DNA of 64,000 nt from Medicago truncatula (Eukaryota > Streptophyta > Magnoliopsida > Fabales > Fabaceae): assembly GCF_003473485.1 (NCBI RefSeq), contig NC_053046.1, forward strand, positions 5,218,001-5,282,000, read 5' to 3'. The translations under genes and the position numbers were made by a program. Of the stretch, positions 24,722 through 36,659 are shown in pieces. The stretch's first letter is position 1; every line of letters begins with the position of its first letter. Under the pieces are notes generated by a model that was given only the letters and a program-made list of their open reading frames with translations, was not told the origin of the DNA and did not search any database.

Positions 24722-26077
24722 TCATTGGATGGTTCTGGTAAGCTTGCACTTGGAAATGAAGATGGTATCTGAATAATTCAAACTACATAGTTTCAAAAGC
24801 TCAGCAGATTGTTGTTTCAATATTGGATTGCAACCACTTTGAATCACAAGAAGGAGCTTAGCTGCAAGCCCTGCATCAACGGCAATCGACGAACACTCCT
24901 CGGGCGCGAGCTTGCAAACAGACCACAAAATTGACAATGCATACTGAGTACAGCTTTCTGATATCCTCATCAAAAGTCTCACCATGATAGGGATTGTGTT
25001 AACACATTCCTTCAAAGCTACCCTGCCTTCGGGTATTGACGATAACGAATCCAAAACACAAAGGGCTAATTCCAAACAATCATGGTCCATACCAGACAAC
25101 AATTCAACTAATTGAGAAACAGCGCCAATGCTAACTAACAAAATCTTAACTTCCTTATAGAAGCACACTGTTCTGAGAAGGCTTAATCCAGGACAGATTC
25201 CATTGCTATGTCTCTTATCCTTAACAAGCCTCATCAATCCAACCAATAAACTATGGCTGGAGATAATCTCGGAACGAAAATCTTTCTCTTCAATTAACGT
25301 TTCAATCAACCGCGTGCAATTGATTTTAGTCTCAATTGAACCCTCATTCAAGATATCAACCATCAAAGAAATCTTAGCAGGTTGCATAAGATTCTTCTTA
25401 GATTCAGAATCAAGTGTCAAACTAACAAGAATACCAATAACTTCAGAACCAACAGCATGTGAAGTAAAAGGACCAAGTAAAGAAGATAAAACAGAAACAC
25501 CACCTCCATCAATCACAGACTTCCTTGCAGTAGCATGAACAGACACAACTTGATGAAGCTCCTTCAAAGCATGAACTCTAGCTTGACCCTTCACCTTCTT
25601 GAGTGTCTCCACAAGCTCAGAAGCTCTTCCTTGAACATCTTCGGACCTCTTCTTCATCAACAGATACTTCTGAGAAAACCAAGTATATATCAACCTATAA
25701 AGTGTTGTGTTTGGAGTGATGGAATCATCCCAAAGCTCTTGCATAGTTGTAGGACAAGTAAAGTGTCCCATATTAAACCATTTGAGAATGTTGTTCCTCT
25801 CATAGGTTTGTCCAGTGCAAAGAGTAACAGGGTCTTGCATTGGTTCAAGAGAAATTGGACAAATGAAAACACTTGGTACTTCACATAACTCAAGCTCTTG
25901 AATCATTTTTCTCAGATCTAATTTCTCACCAACAACACCAGTTCCTACAATACCACCACAATCAACACCACCCAAAACCCCATCTTTAACAGCTGTGTCC
26001 AGATCTAGAATCTGACCATCACCACCACCCTCATACCCAACTACCATATCCCTTTTAGAAGGCTGATACATAGGCAT
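24722..26077 (-). CDS. U-box E3 ubiquitin ligase with ARM repeats, PUB30/PUB31-like
   Basis: One uninterrupted exon of 451 residues. The N-terminus MPMYQPSKRD, then ILDLDTAVKDGVLGG and EKLDLRKMI, is the signature I know from Arabidopsis PUB30 and PUB31. The U-box is about residues 67-140 (VFICPISLEPMQDPV, TLCTGQTYERNNILKWF, CPTTMQEL, TPNTTLYRLIYTWF); it recruits an E2 and lacks the Cys/His zinc ligands of RING. The rest, about 180-440, is an all-helical array typical of ARM repeats (VHALKELHQV, VGSEVIGILVSLTLDSESK, AVSQLVELLSG), which binds substrates or kinases. Family members act in abiotic stress signalling, often by degrading kinases or ABA regulators; the target here is unknown. Intronless, as expected for this class. 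The 5' leader contains a GA microsatellite. Confidence 0.95.
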   Translation of the reverse strand: MPMYQPSKRDMVVGYEGGGDGQILDLDTAVKDGVLGGVDCGGIVGTGVVGEKLDLRKMIQELELCEVPSVFICPISLEPMQDPVTLCTGQTYERNNILKWFNMGHFTCPTTMQELWDDSITPNTTLYRLIYTWFSQKYLLMKKRSEDVQGRASELVETLKKVKGQARVHALKELHQVVSVHATARKSVIDGGGVSVLSSLLGPFTSHAVGSEVIGILVSLTLDSESKKNLMQPAKISLMVDILNEGSIETKINCTRLIETLIEEKDFRSEIISSHSLLVGLMRLVKDKRHSNGICPGLSLLRTVCFYKEVKILLVSIGAVSQLVELLSGMDHDCLELALCVLDSLSSIPEGRVALKECVNTIPIMVRLLMRISESCTQYALSILWSVCKLAPEECSSIAVDAGLAAKLLLVIQSGCNPILKQQSAELLKLCSLNYSDTIFISKCKLTRTIQ

Positions 26078-26222
26078 TTTTCCCTAAAAAAAAAAAAAAA
26101 ATCCCTTTTTTAGACCTAGAAAGCTATGAATGAAAAAACCCACAACCCAAAAATCAGTTCAATGACAAGAACTCTTCAAAGGGTCATCAAATCACATTAC
26201 ATTACAGTCTATGACAAAAGTG

Positions 26223-26226
<4 letters not shown>

Positions 26227-26264
<38 letters not shown>
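26227..26264. repeat. (GA)n microsatellite in the PUB leader
   Basis: About 19 GA units, 150-190 bp upstream of the U-box gene start; read in the gene's sense this is a CT tract, common in plant 5' leaders and core promoters. Confidence 0.95.
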
Positions 26265-26267
<3 letters not shown>

Positions 26268-26970
26268 GGTTATTTCACTGTAGAAAAAAATCACTTTTTT
26301 TTGGTATGGTCAAAAAGGAAAATAATGCAATCAAATCTCAAATCATGAAGATATAATAAAAACTTGGTTGAAAGAGAAGAGAGCAATGAAAGAAAGAAGA
26401 AACAGTGGTGACCACAGTGATAGTACAAGAAAGAAAGAAGTGAAATGAATGGCAGAAGGAAAAAACCTGACAAAGAGTTGAAACAAAGATGGGTGAGTGG
26501 GTTGAAGAGAAATAATTGAGAAACAGATCAGAGAATGAACAGTTAAGGATTAATAGAAATTAAAACAAGTACTTTGTGAGATTTATTGTTGTTTCAACTC
26601 ATACTCACTCATTCATTGAGTTGAGTTAGGTTAGAGAGAGAAACATAACATAACATAACATGTGATTGTGAGAGAAGAAGCAACAAATGTAAATAATGTT
26701 AGTGCTATTCTTCAATGTTCTTTTGGGGGCATTTGGTCAACAAAGCAGAAGATTAAACTAAATAATTGAATCTTTTTGGGTAATTAATGATTTTTTCAAG
26801 AAATGGATAACCGGGAAAGTATGGGGTTTAGCCGGTCAATGAAATGAGACTGTCTAGGCTTGTGCACCACACGTGCACTTATCTAATCTGTCGCCGTAAA
26901 CTTTCCTTTTCTTTCTTTGCTAATCCACTACTAGGACTACTATAATCATACTCCTTTGGGGGGTTTTTTA

Positions 26971-27284
26971 GGTAAAATTACATTTTTAGTCCTTTAACTT
27001 AATTACAGATAACAATTTGGTCCTTTATCTTTTTTTCATTTCATTTTGGTTTTTTTTGTCCATTTTCATATACATTTTCAAGCTTCAAATTAAATATTCT
27101 TATGCAAACATAGACAAAGATCATAAATTTGAAGACTGAAATACCATAAGAAAATAAAATCATGAATTTTAAGTTTAAAAATTCATATGTAGATGGACCA
27201 AAAGGACAAAATTGAAATGAAAAAAAGATAAAGACTAAATTGTTACCTAAAATAAAGTTAAGGGATTAAAAGTATAATTTTGCC
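26971..27284. mobile_element. Mutator-type MITE, 314 bp
   Basis: Left end GGTAAAATTACATTTTTAG then TCCTTTAACTTAATTAC; right end its near-complement, GTTAAGGGATTAAAAGTATA then ATTTTGCC. The flanks GGTTTTTTA and GGATTTTTA match at 8 of 9 positions. TTGGTCCTTTATC and GATAAAGACTAAATTG pair inside. Confidence 0.7.
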
Positions 27285-27915
27285 GGATTTTTATCAAGAG
27301 CATTTCTTTTTCAATATTGTGATTACATACAAAGATAAATAATCATTTGTTCTTGAATTTGTAACCAATAGCGACAATCCTATTTTTTGTCTATTTTATT
27401 AGTCAAAATAGTTTATTATGAAAACAAATGTTTATATCTTTCGTATCTATCCTCCATTTTAACCACTCTGTGTTAACCCACCACGCTCTAAAACTTCAAG
27501 AACTCCAAAGTCATAGCGTTAACGTTAGCATTTTAACGTCAAAAACTATTTCGATTAACGAAGTATCAAATGAGAGACAATTTTATAATTTCGCTACATT
27601 GAAAGATTACTGTGGTTACTCGTTACATATTCAAAGACAAGATTGATTACTTGCCCTTACATGTAATAATTTTGTTGTGTATTTAGTTTTTCCAAGGTAT
27701 GCAAATTGTTATATTGTCAAATTTCAACTTTAAAACTTATTAACATAGGGTCTCTAGGACACAAGTTAGCAAGAATCATGAATTTTTTATGTTTCTTTGA
27801 AGAGTGATATTGCCCGTTTGAATTATGAGTAAAACTTGTTTGATCATGATCCCAAATCAAAATGATGTGTGGACACATGCATCGGTGAGAAAAGTAACAT
27901 CATTTTAAAAAACTA

Positions 27916-28061
27916 CTCCCTCCGGTCACTATTATAAGCAAAATTTGATTTTTTAGATACATTGAATAATTAATGTATCTAGTATATAATAAAGTTTAGA
28001 TACATTAATTATTCAATGTATCTAAAAAAAGAAATTTGTTTATAATAGTGATCGGATTGAG
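27916..28061. mobile_element. Stowaway-like MITE, 146 bp
   Basis: Starts CTCCCTCCGGTCACTATTAT and ends ATAATAGTGATCGGATTGAG, with TA on both sides and a palindromic centre (TTAGATACATTGAATAATTA). Confidence 0.8.
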
Positions 28062-28194
28062 TAATTGATATGTATGTTTATGTGTAAATCATTTATAAAG
28101 CAAGTGTTGCTCTGGTAATTAGTGTAGTCAAGATAGAGCGTTGGCTCGTAGGATCGTACGGTTCTACGTCCCACAACAATTCGACCGTGCTTCG

Positions 28195-28400
28195 ACTTTA
28201 CTCTAGTTTATTTTTGCTATGTTTCCACTGTTTTTTTTTTGTCATTTTTCCTCTGTTTTTGCCGTTTTTCCTATGTTTCCTCCGTTTTTCTCTATTTTGT
28301 TGCTTGGTCCCTCAATTTTTTCTCTATTACCTCTGCTTTTATGCTTGGTTCCTATGTTTTTCCTCTATTTTTACTATCTATTTCTCTCAACTCTATCAAC
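28195..28400. repeat. T-rich degenerate simple repeat
   Basis: Imperfect reiterations of a TTTTTCCTCTGTTTTT-like word over about 200 bp. Overlapping Phe/Leu/Ser-rich frames in all three phases are by-products. Confidence 0.6.
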
Positions 28401-31021
28401 AACCTACTGATCCTACTTATGAACCATGTTACATCCCTCGTGTTTAAATTCTTTCACCATCCGACAGATTCTATGTAGGGTCCCGACTACATTGTTGGTA
28501 ATACAAGATATTTTTCAATTTCATGGATCGAATATAAACCCCATTAAAGTATAAAAATGACTCGGTGATTAGGGATAAAAAAGTTGAGGAAAGAAGTAAT
28601 AAGAATCTCAAAATTTTAATGCAAATTAACAATACTAATATTTTACGTTTCAAAAACAAATAAACACATTCTTTTAAAACGACAATATTCACTACGTATA
28701 TCTCTGTTGGTAGATCCATTACAATACGCAAAGGTTGAAATTTAAACCCACGGTTTTTCACTTATTTATCTTAAGGAGTGAAATCTTGGTCACTAAACTA
28801 GTTAAAAAAAAAATATTAGTGAAACTTTCATACATAAAATCACTAGTGACCATAACCTTCTTAAATGATCTTGTGTTTTATTTTTAAACCTAAGTTATCA
28901 TATGTATTCAATTGCAGAGAAGAATCCCCTCAAAATAATTAAGATAAATCTAAGAGATTGGTGTCTTCTAACAGACATTTTTCACTACACATTAATTAGA
29001 AATCAAACTCTAAACAAAATAGTCTAAGGACTCAAATATCTCCGACATGTATCACACTATATCCGTTCCTTAAATCATATTATTATCACTCTATCTATCT
29101 TACAATTAGTGATGAATTTGTAAAATACAATATAATTTCAAAGTGAATGGTATTTTTACTTTTTATTACAAGATTAGGTAATCTTTTCAATAATATCTTC
29201 TAATTAACACTATTTGCATTACAAATGGCCAATTTGTGAGAAAAATATTTGTATCAAATTTTAACATTATTATTTATTTCCTGATCTTCCATTCTCTTGC
29301 TACTTTGATTGCTCCAGCCAGGATTTTAATTGGTATTACCATTAGTATTTTAGTATATTAGGTGTCTTTTTTACAGTATATATTTGGTGGTAGTTTTAAA
29401 TACCTGTAAACTACAGATGAACATTTTTAATGCAATTAGACCAATTACTCCTCCACACAGGTAAAAACTTTATTTGCAATGAAAAATATTTATCATCCAC
29501 ACAGGTAAAAACTTTTATTATAGCGTGTGTGCAGGCTGGTTTAATTTAGACAAAGTAGTTGGAGAGCATAAAATCTTTGAACAAATATAAACATTTTATT
29601 TTAATACTTTTTCTGAGAACCACTTATCCTCTCTCAATATTCAATATAGATCATTTCCAAACAACTCAAATGCACATTATTTGGCCAAATTTGTCACAGG
29701 GAAAGCCTGGCTTAGTGCAGTTACAAGCAATGTTAGTCAAATATTATGCAAATTTTTGTCCAACACATTTGAATTGAATAAATGAGGTATCTTTATCTTT
29801 TGTCAAAAAGAAAAAAGAAATTTCCAACAAAGGCAAAGGTTTGATTTTATGCTATTTAGTGTAGGAGTAGTAGTATATAACAATGTCTTTTTCTTTTGGT
29901 CGTGAAAAGTGAAAAAGGATAAAATGGTCTTTGAAAGGTGTAAATAAAGAAATGAATAATTTAGTGCGCACGAAGCAAGAAAGGCAGAAGAGTTTCACAA
30001 AAGTCCAGGGAAACCCCACGAGGGTGTGTGAATGTGAATGAATGAACTAAAGGTGCTGCCCACGATACAACCAATGTTCAAACTAAGTAAAAATATTAAG
30101 TATTATTTTCTGAATAATCAATCTATATAGAAATTTTAAAATTTGTGTTATAAATAATCCTAAATAAATTGAACAGTGGACCACTCTAATATCTTTGGCA
30201 AACCAAAAAATAAATAAAAAGAGGAAAATGGTACATCTCGAATATATTAGATACTTTTGCAAAAAAGAAACATAAAAAAAACAACTACTACTGTCAATTT
30301 ATTTAAAAAATAATAATTGAGAAACGACAATATGTGGTCTCCCAGAAAACCCAAACAAAGAAATTACAAAACTCAAAATGAAAGAAGAATGGGCCACATC
30401 CACAAAAAGGGTTACTACCCTTTAATTTTAGGAAAAAATGCCAGCAAAGCATTGGACTGTGACAGTTTTTGCTTTGACTGTACGCATTGCATTGGTTTGC
30501 TTATCTAATCCATCCAGTCTTTGCCTTTGACTGCCTTTGCCAAATGCATATCAATTATCAAATTCCAACTCTTTCTTTCTTACTTTACCTTACACTCGAC
30601 CCAATTAGACATTTACACGTGACTCTGCCACCTCTGTCCCCATCCTTCTCTATGTCACTGTTTTTCATGCCTAAACCTTGTACAATTTACACTTTAATAA
30701 CCCTCTAATCCTATACTTTCATTTTCATCACTTTACTTATTAGGGCAGTGAAGTGTTATCACATTTCTCCCAGGCAGGAAGACCAGATTTTGTACTTGCA
30801 TAAACTTTTTTATTTTCTTGTATGGTTAATAGGTGATATTAATTGGGACACTTTCAAAAAGCATAAGTTTTGATTGCTACTATCATTTCTTCAATTCAAA
30901 CCAAATTAAACATCAATATTTTTACTAACATTGTTCTTTTTTTTTTTTTTTTGGTAAATTACTAAAGAATAGGCTTGTTGATCGTATGGAAAATGTTAAC
31001 CAATATTCTGAAAACTAAATA
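28401..31021. other. Intergenic, no gene seen
   Basis: AT-rich. A short direct repeat, CCACACAGGTAAAAACTTT, occurs near 29452 and 29497. A short open frame at about 30310-30508 has no recognisable homology. Nothing else is supported. Confidence 0.4.
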
Positions 31022-31164
31022 CTCCCTCTTTGTCGATTATAAGCAAATTTAACTTTTTAATTTATTTAATTAATGATGTATGTGGTTCATAAGATGAATC
31101 ATATACATAATTAATTGAATGAATTTAAAAAGTCAAATTTGTTTATAATTTGCAACGGAGAGAG
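31022..31164. mobile_element. Stowaway-like MITE, 143 bp
   Basis: Starts CTCCCTCTTTG and ends GCAACGGAGAGAG with TA flanks. The internal palindrome includes TTTATTTAATTAATGATGTA and its complement. Related in core sequence to the copies at 13710 and 47070. Confidence 0.72.
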
Positions 31165-31509
31165 TATAATATATCTTTGGAACTTATGTAGTCAAAGTTT
31201 AAAAAGGGTAAAAGATAACGTTTTCAATGCAAATATTTCTTATTTTGTTTCCTTGACTAATGCCCTAGAAACACTATAGTTAACGACCCTTGTAGTACTA
31301 ATTATGAATAAAAAATGGGTTGACAGGGTAATATGACTTTTGGTTTTACTAGATGAGTAAACTTTTATTTTTAAGAAAGATGAGTAAACCTATTTTCATT
31401 CTCTACTTTTTAAAGAAATTAGTCGAAATTCATAAATGAAAGTAAGAGGGGTTTTTGGAGTTCAAATTTGTGGCTTTACACTCAAACATCTGAAAACTTT
31501 TTATCAATT

Positions 31510-31595
31510 TTTTTTTGTGGTCGGAGTTTAACCTCAAATTTTATATATATTATGCATTGTCCTTACTAATTGAACTAAACTTACGATGACCAACC
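31510..31595 (-). repeat. tRNA-related SINE fragment
   Basis: On the minus strand it has an A-box-like TTTAGTTCAATTAGTAAGG, AATGCATAATATATATAAAA, and a B-box-like GAGGTTAAACTCC. This is the 5' half of a legume tRNA-derived SINE, diverged. Confidence 0.45.
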
Positions 31596-31985
31596 TTTTA
31601 TCATTTGAACTACCATTACAAGATGAATCAACTAACTTTCTAATACACTTTTTATTATCAAAATTCATATGATTGAATTTTACTAAATTTATTTAACCTA
31701 CACAACAATGTTGGATGTGGATCCCACCCAACTCGTGTAAGAGGGTATTATGTTGCTAACTTTATTTTTAATAGTATTATAGTATTATGTATAATGCTAA
31801 AAAAAGATTATTATGTATAAAAAATTGGATGTATATCTTCATTGAAATTGAATAGGGTGTAGATGGCGCCGATGAAAGTGTTATGTGTCCAGACTGGATG
31901 GATCTTTATAGTTGGAATTAAATATTTTACTCAAATTGAAGTTGGGACTTGGAGGGACCGATATTTTTTTAGTATATATTATTAA

Positions 31986-32486
31986 GAGTTAAATATGTTT
32001 TTGGTCTTATAAATATATTAACTTTTCGTTTTAGTTCCTCTAAAATTTTCATTCAACTTTTAGCCTCTAAAAAATTTTTCATCTTCACTTTTGGTCCCTA
32101 TTTTAAAATAAACTCATATGTAGAATACATATTTTTGAATAAAATTTTGCAGAACAATTCATAATATATAAGAATCTCTCCCAAACAAAATTAGAATTTT
32201 TTAACAAAATCATGAATTTGATATGAATTTTTATATGTTTGACGGTTAAAAATTCATAATTAATTTATATTTTGTTAAAAAATTCTAATTTTTTGACGGA
32301 ATATTTTTTACAATATTCTATACATTTCTGCATAATTTCATTAAAAAAAATACAAAACTTAACTTAAAAATAGGGACCAAAAGTAGTGATTGAAAACTTT
32401 ATAGAGACTAAAAATTGAAGGAAAATTCTAGAAGGACTAAAATGAAAAGTTGGTATATTTATAGGGACCAAAAACATATTTAACCC
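31986..32486. mobile_element. Mutator-type MITE, 501 bp, perfect 9-bp TSD
   Basis: Starts GAGTTAAATATGTTTTTGG and ends with GACCAAAAACATATTTAACC plus C. Identical TATTATTAA flanks lie at 31977-31985 and 32487-32495. The arms contain TTTTCGTTTTAGTTCCTCTA and its complement. Same family as 22151-22613. Confidence 0.82.
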
Positions 32487-32495
32487 TATTATTAA

Positions 32496-33834
32496 TTATC
32501 AAATATTAAATTTAAGAGGTCTTCGATCTAGAGGTGGGGAAAGCTTGGTCATGTGAGTGCAATTTCAATTTTAAAATATAAAAAAAAAAGTTCAAAGATA
32601 TAGACCAAGACCAATATCAGGATTCAACTTTCAGACACTGGGGGGTCACATGATCGAGCACATTATAATACTTTTATAATATGCAATGTCACATGATCAT
32701 CTTAGGCCTTGGTTAGCCACTTATTCATAATAGTCATTATAATTCTATTATTCAAATATTAGTAATCTGACTTAGGAGATTGCCATTACCCTCACCCATT
32801 CCAATTCTATGTTGCTTTTAACTTGGATGGTATCATAATACTAGCATATTTTAATTTTAAGGATCGATAATGGAATATTCTTTCACCATGCTATTTGTGC
32901 ACCAACGTATATTTTCATGTCTTTTTAATGGACAATGATGAACAATCCCAAACACGAAGAACAGACGTTGTTGCCATCATGAAGAATGAATCCAACAGTT
33001 GGACTAGTTGCATACACATTGCTCATATACTTAATAATTCTACTGTTTTTAATGCATCTTTAATTTTTGTAAAAGGATTGTATACATATACTTATATGAT
33101 TTATTGTTTCATCATTAACTACTAACACCTCCTCCATTCATTTTTAGACATGGCTATACTTTCAGAGAAAGGCTAACTTGTGCTTTAAAATAAAATCAAA
33201 TATAGTAATTTTTTGTTGAAATGGATACATTGAATTTAATTTTTGAATTTGTAATAAATAAAATGTATAAAACTTAAAGAAATATTTCTATTTTTGAGTT
33301 TCTTAACATATGTTTTAAGGGCACAAGTTAACATCATCCATAATTTTATTTACCAACAATGGATAGTCTTGTGTATGCATTAAAATCTCACATTGCAAAA
33401 TATGGAAGCTGGACAACTGGTGTTGCCACTTCCCAATCCCTAAAGGCTCTCAGCAGATCCCCCATGGTGGATTTATTTTACAGGCTAAGGTTGTTTCATT
33501 ATGTCCAATCCGTGAGGCATGTGAACATAAGAAAATACTTACTTGCACACACGGATTTGGGCACTAAATTTAGACACACATACACAATTGAGGAAAAGTA
33601 AAAAGAGAAAATAATTAAATAATATATTTTTTAAATAATGAAATAAGATGTATTTTATGTGTGTGTGTCTGAATGGTGTGCCCAAAAGTTTGTGACCATG
33701 CAAGACTTTCTTGTGAACATGTGGAAGGCATTTGGGTCTACTGTCATTAGGGTGCAAGGCGCCTAGGGTAAGGGTGCTAGGCGTCTCCCTCGGGTTCTAA
33801 ACTATATTTAAGAGTTTTTTGTTGATTTGTTGGG
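32496..33834. other. Intergenic, no gene seen
   Basis: Short frames around 32895-33125 and 33359-33601 show no recognised domain. No RNA gene found. Confidence 0.4.
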
Positions 33835-33925
33835 TAATCTTTTGGTGGTAGTCTGAACCTCGAACCTTGCATATATTATGCATTGTCTATACCAATTGAG
33901 TTAAGTTTATGAGGATATTTGTTGG
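33835..33925 (-). repeat. tRNA-related SINE fragment
   Basis: On the minus strand: CTTAACTCAATTGGTATAGA (A box), CAATGCATAATATATGCAAG, then GGTTCGAGGTTCAGAC (B box). The pol III promoter half is well preserved, but the 3' part is missing. Confidence 0.55.
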
Positions 33926-34084
33926 GTAATCTTAAGAAACTAAAAGAGGGAACCTTAAAAAAAAATCAAAGGTGAAGAGTTGAGTGCTTTCACCTCCCCA
34001 TTCCAACATTCAAAATAAACCAACAAATTTTGAGGAATAATAAAATTAATTTTGAGTCAACCTAATACCCTGACCACAACTTAG

Positions 34085-34418
34085 GGGTCTGGATTAAAAT
34101 AAAAATAATTTTGACATAAAATAATTTAGAGATTGTATTTTATAGATTTATGAAAAATCAGAATCTATTTTGTGTTTGTTTATCGTAATAAAAATCACTT
34201 ATTTTAAACAAATAATTTAGTTTGTTTGGATACAACTATATAAAAGAGATTTTTTTTTACAAAATTAGTTCAATCTTTTAAACCTTATTTTCTCTCTCAT
34301 CTAAAAAATTTTTTTTTTTGAGAAGCTCCTTTTAACAACTTTTCATATGAAGCTGTTTTTAGATTTTTTTATTTTTTTTTAGATTCTAATTTTTTTTAAA
34401 AGCTGTAACAAACGGACT
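34085..34418. mobile_element. hAT-like MITE copy, about 330 bp
   Basis: Shares most of its length, in the same orientation, with the element at 36912-37316 (TAAACAAATAATTTAGTT, ACAACTATATAAAAG, AAAATTAGTTCAATCTTTTA). The right end reads CTGTAACAAACGGACTC. The left end is degenerate. Confidence 0.5.
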
Positions 34419-34436
34419 CTTAAACACCACATGACA

Positions 34437-34760
34437 ATGAAGGAAAAGATGTGTAGACGTTTCTGTGGCACTCCTACAAAACACACAATTTAAGTGCCTC
34501 CAAAGTTAAGCAATTTATCCTTGCAAGATTATCTTTCATTATTGTACGATCATGAAATAACTTCCAAGAAAAGCCACATCTTTAGACGACATCTGACTTT
34601 TCCTTATTAACTCAAACACCCTTACATTTAATCGACTCAAGTGACTTTCTAATAACAATGATTCTTCGAGCAACTTATACGCCGACTTTACCGTCAATAA
34701 TCTAGTTTCATCCGCTCTCCACGACCACCCATCCTCGAAATTGAAACCCCTCCACTCCTA
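34437..34760 (-). mobile_element. LINE reverse-transcriptase 3' fragment (zf-RVT region)
   Basis: The minus strand reads RADETRLLTVKSAYKLLEES, SHLSRLNVRVFELIRKSQ and, near its end, a CVFC-ETSTHLFLHC-like cysteine/histidine pattern. This is the zinc-binding tail of plant LINE reverse transcriptases. Stops interrupt it, so it is a relic. Confidence 0.6.
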
Positions 34761-35569
34761 GATTCTATAATATGAATACAGTTCGGATGTGTTCGGATTA
34801 TAGAATATGAAATATGCTTATAAATAAGCAGCAATCGTAATCTCTCACATTTCAGCAATTGTGAATTTCGCTTTTTTAAAATAACTAAAAAGAAGGTATA
34901 AAATGATAAAAAGATGTCAAATAAAATAAATATAAAAATACCGCCAAAAAATTATAAAAATAAAATGGAAAATGAGTCTAAACGATGAAATTTTGGATTT
35001 TGAGGGGCGATGTCCTGTAAAAAAGTCTCTTTTATGTCTTGATCCTTGATTTTTTTTCCTGATTTTCTGGTAAAGTTTCAGAGCAATATGATCAAGTATT
35101 CTGAAAATCAAATTTTCGCCTGAGACGCAACAAGAACTACCGACAATGACCTAAAACACAATGATGAGGGCTAAGATGCTTAATATGGTCCTTAAATTGG
35201 CTATCCACGTTACAAACATGCATAATATCTGAACTATTTTCTCCTTGAATTTTTGGCACAAGAGGAGTGTTCAGGGGGTTCGGATTTTATAATCCGAAAA
35301 AAAAACAAAGAACTCACTCTATTTTTTAGGGTGTTCGGATTAGAAAATTTAAATGGGTGAAAACTCATTTTTCCTTCCCAAAATAAGGGGGAAACTCATT
35401 TTGAATTATAGGAATGCGAAAATACCATAAACATTTTCGTAAAAATAAAATAAAATAAAATAAAATAAGACGCACGAGAAATTGATATTATAAAAAAAGT
35501 AATAGTCAAAACATTTAATGAGAAATAAAGATGTGAAATTCCATCCTATACCACCTGTAATTGTATTAT

Positions 35570-35756
35570 TAATGTGTTCCATTCTATTGGGTACACCTTA
35601 AATTGGATGGAATGGAAAATTGGTTGAATGAGTGGTATTGGATTGAATGGGTTCCATCACATTCCATTTTTTTTTTTTTACAAAACCAAACAATGGAATG
35701 TGACTCTATCCCACTCAATTCCATTCCATTCAATCACTCTCCACTAATCCAAAGAT
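35570..35756. repeat. Long palindrome, MITE-like
   Basis: Arms of about 55-60 bp at 35612-35667 and 35693-35752 pair imperfectly (GGAATGG, TTGAATGGAATGG, CACATTCCATT and complements) around a poly-T/ACAAAACCAAAC loop. Confidence 0.5.
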
Positions 35757-36659
35757 AGCCATAAGGAAATCAGGTTAATGTTCTCGTGAGCTTAGCTTCG
35801 TTGATAGAGACATTACTTAATCAATAGTGTATATATAAAGTAAGGTTTTTTTATGCCACGTGTCGCTTCCATGTTTATTCTTAGTATTTTTATTATTTTT
35901 TATATATTTTATTTTAAAACAAATATTTTATTTGACATAAATATCTCAACAAATTTTGATCTTATCCACTGAATATTTAATTTAATTTTATATTGAAATC
36001 CTAATATTTTCAATACTATTCGTTAAATTTTCATTTTATTTTTTATTTTATTTTTTAGGAAAATAAGCTTCAATTTGTTACTCTCTAATCTTCTAGCACC
36101 ATACTATTCAATTAGTTTTTCATTGAGAAAAAAAAAAAGGCTTCGATTAGTTTTTTATTTTATTTTTTATCTTTTAACAACATATTCTAATGCAAATGTT
36201 AACAACAAATAAAGGAGATTTTGTTAATCACATAATAACATATTTTGAGCAAAAACCGAAATTCAAACCTTCTTTTGATTTAAGCTTTTTCTTTCTTCAG
36301 GTTTGACAAACACCTTACTATTATTTCTTTTACTTATACTTAAATTTTTATATAATATAAGAGGGAATAGGTCATTCTTAAACTTAAGTTTGAACTAACA
36401 CCTACGAGTGAGTTTCGACTCCGCACGAAAACAGTACCGCTCTTCTCTCCATTTTTATTCATAATTGAATAATTGATTTTGTGAAATCCATTCCGATTTT
36501 TTTTATATTTATTATTATTATTACTTACTTTTTGTTTTTTAGGGAGCAATCGGTATTTACTTATGTTGATCTTTTTTTTTACATGATGTTGATGTTTTCT
36601 GTTGTTCTGTTTTATTTTTTATTTTTTTAATGCCACTACATTGATCGATAGGTTTTGTA

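Noticed and set aside
28187-28478. Phe/Leu-rich hydrophobic frames resembling membrane proteins
   Set aside because: All three phases of a T-rich degenerate repeat are open; the hydrophobicity is a composition artefact.
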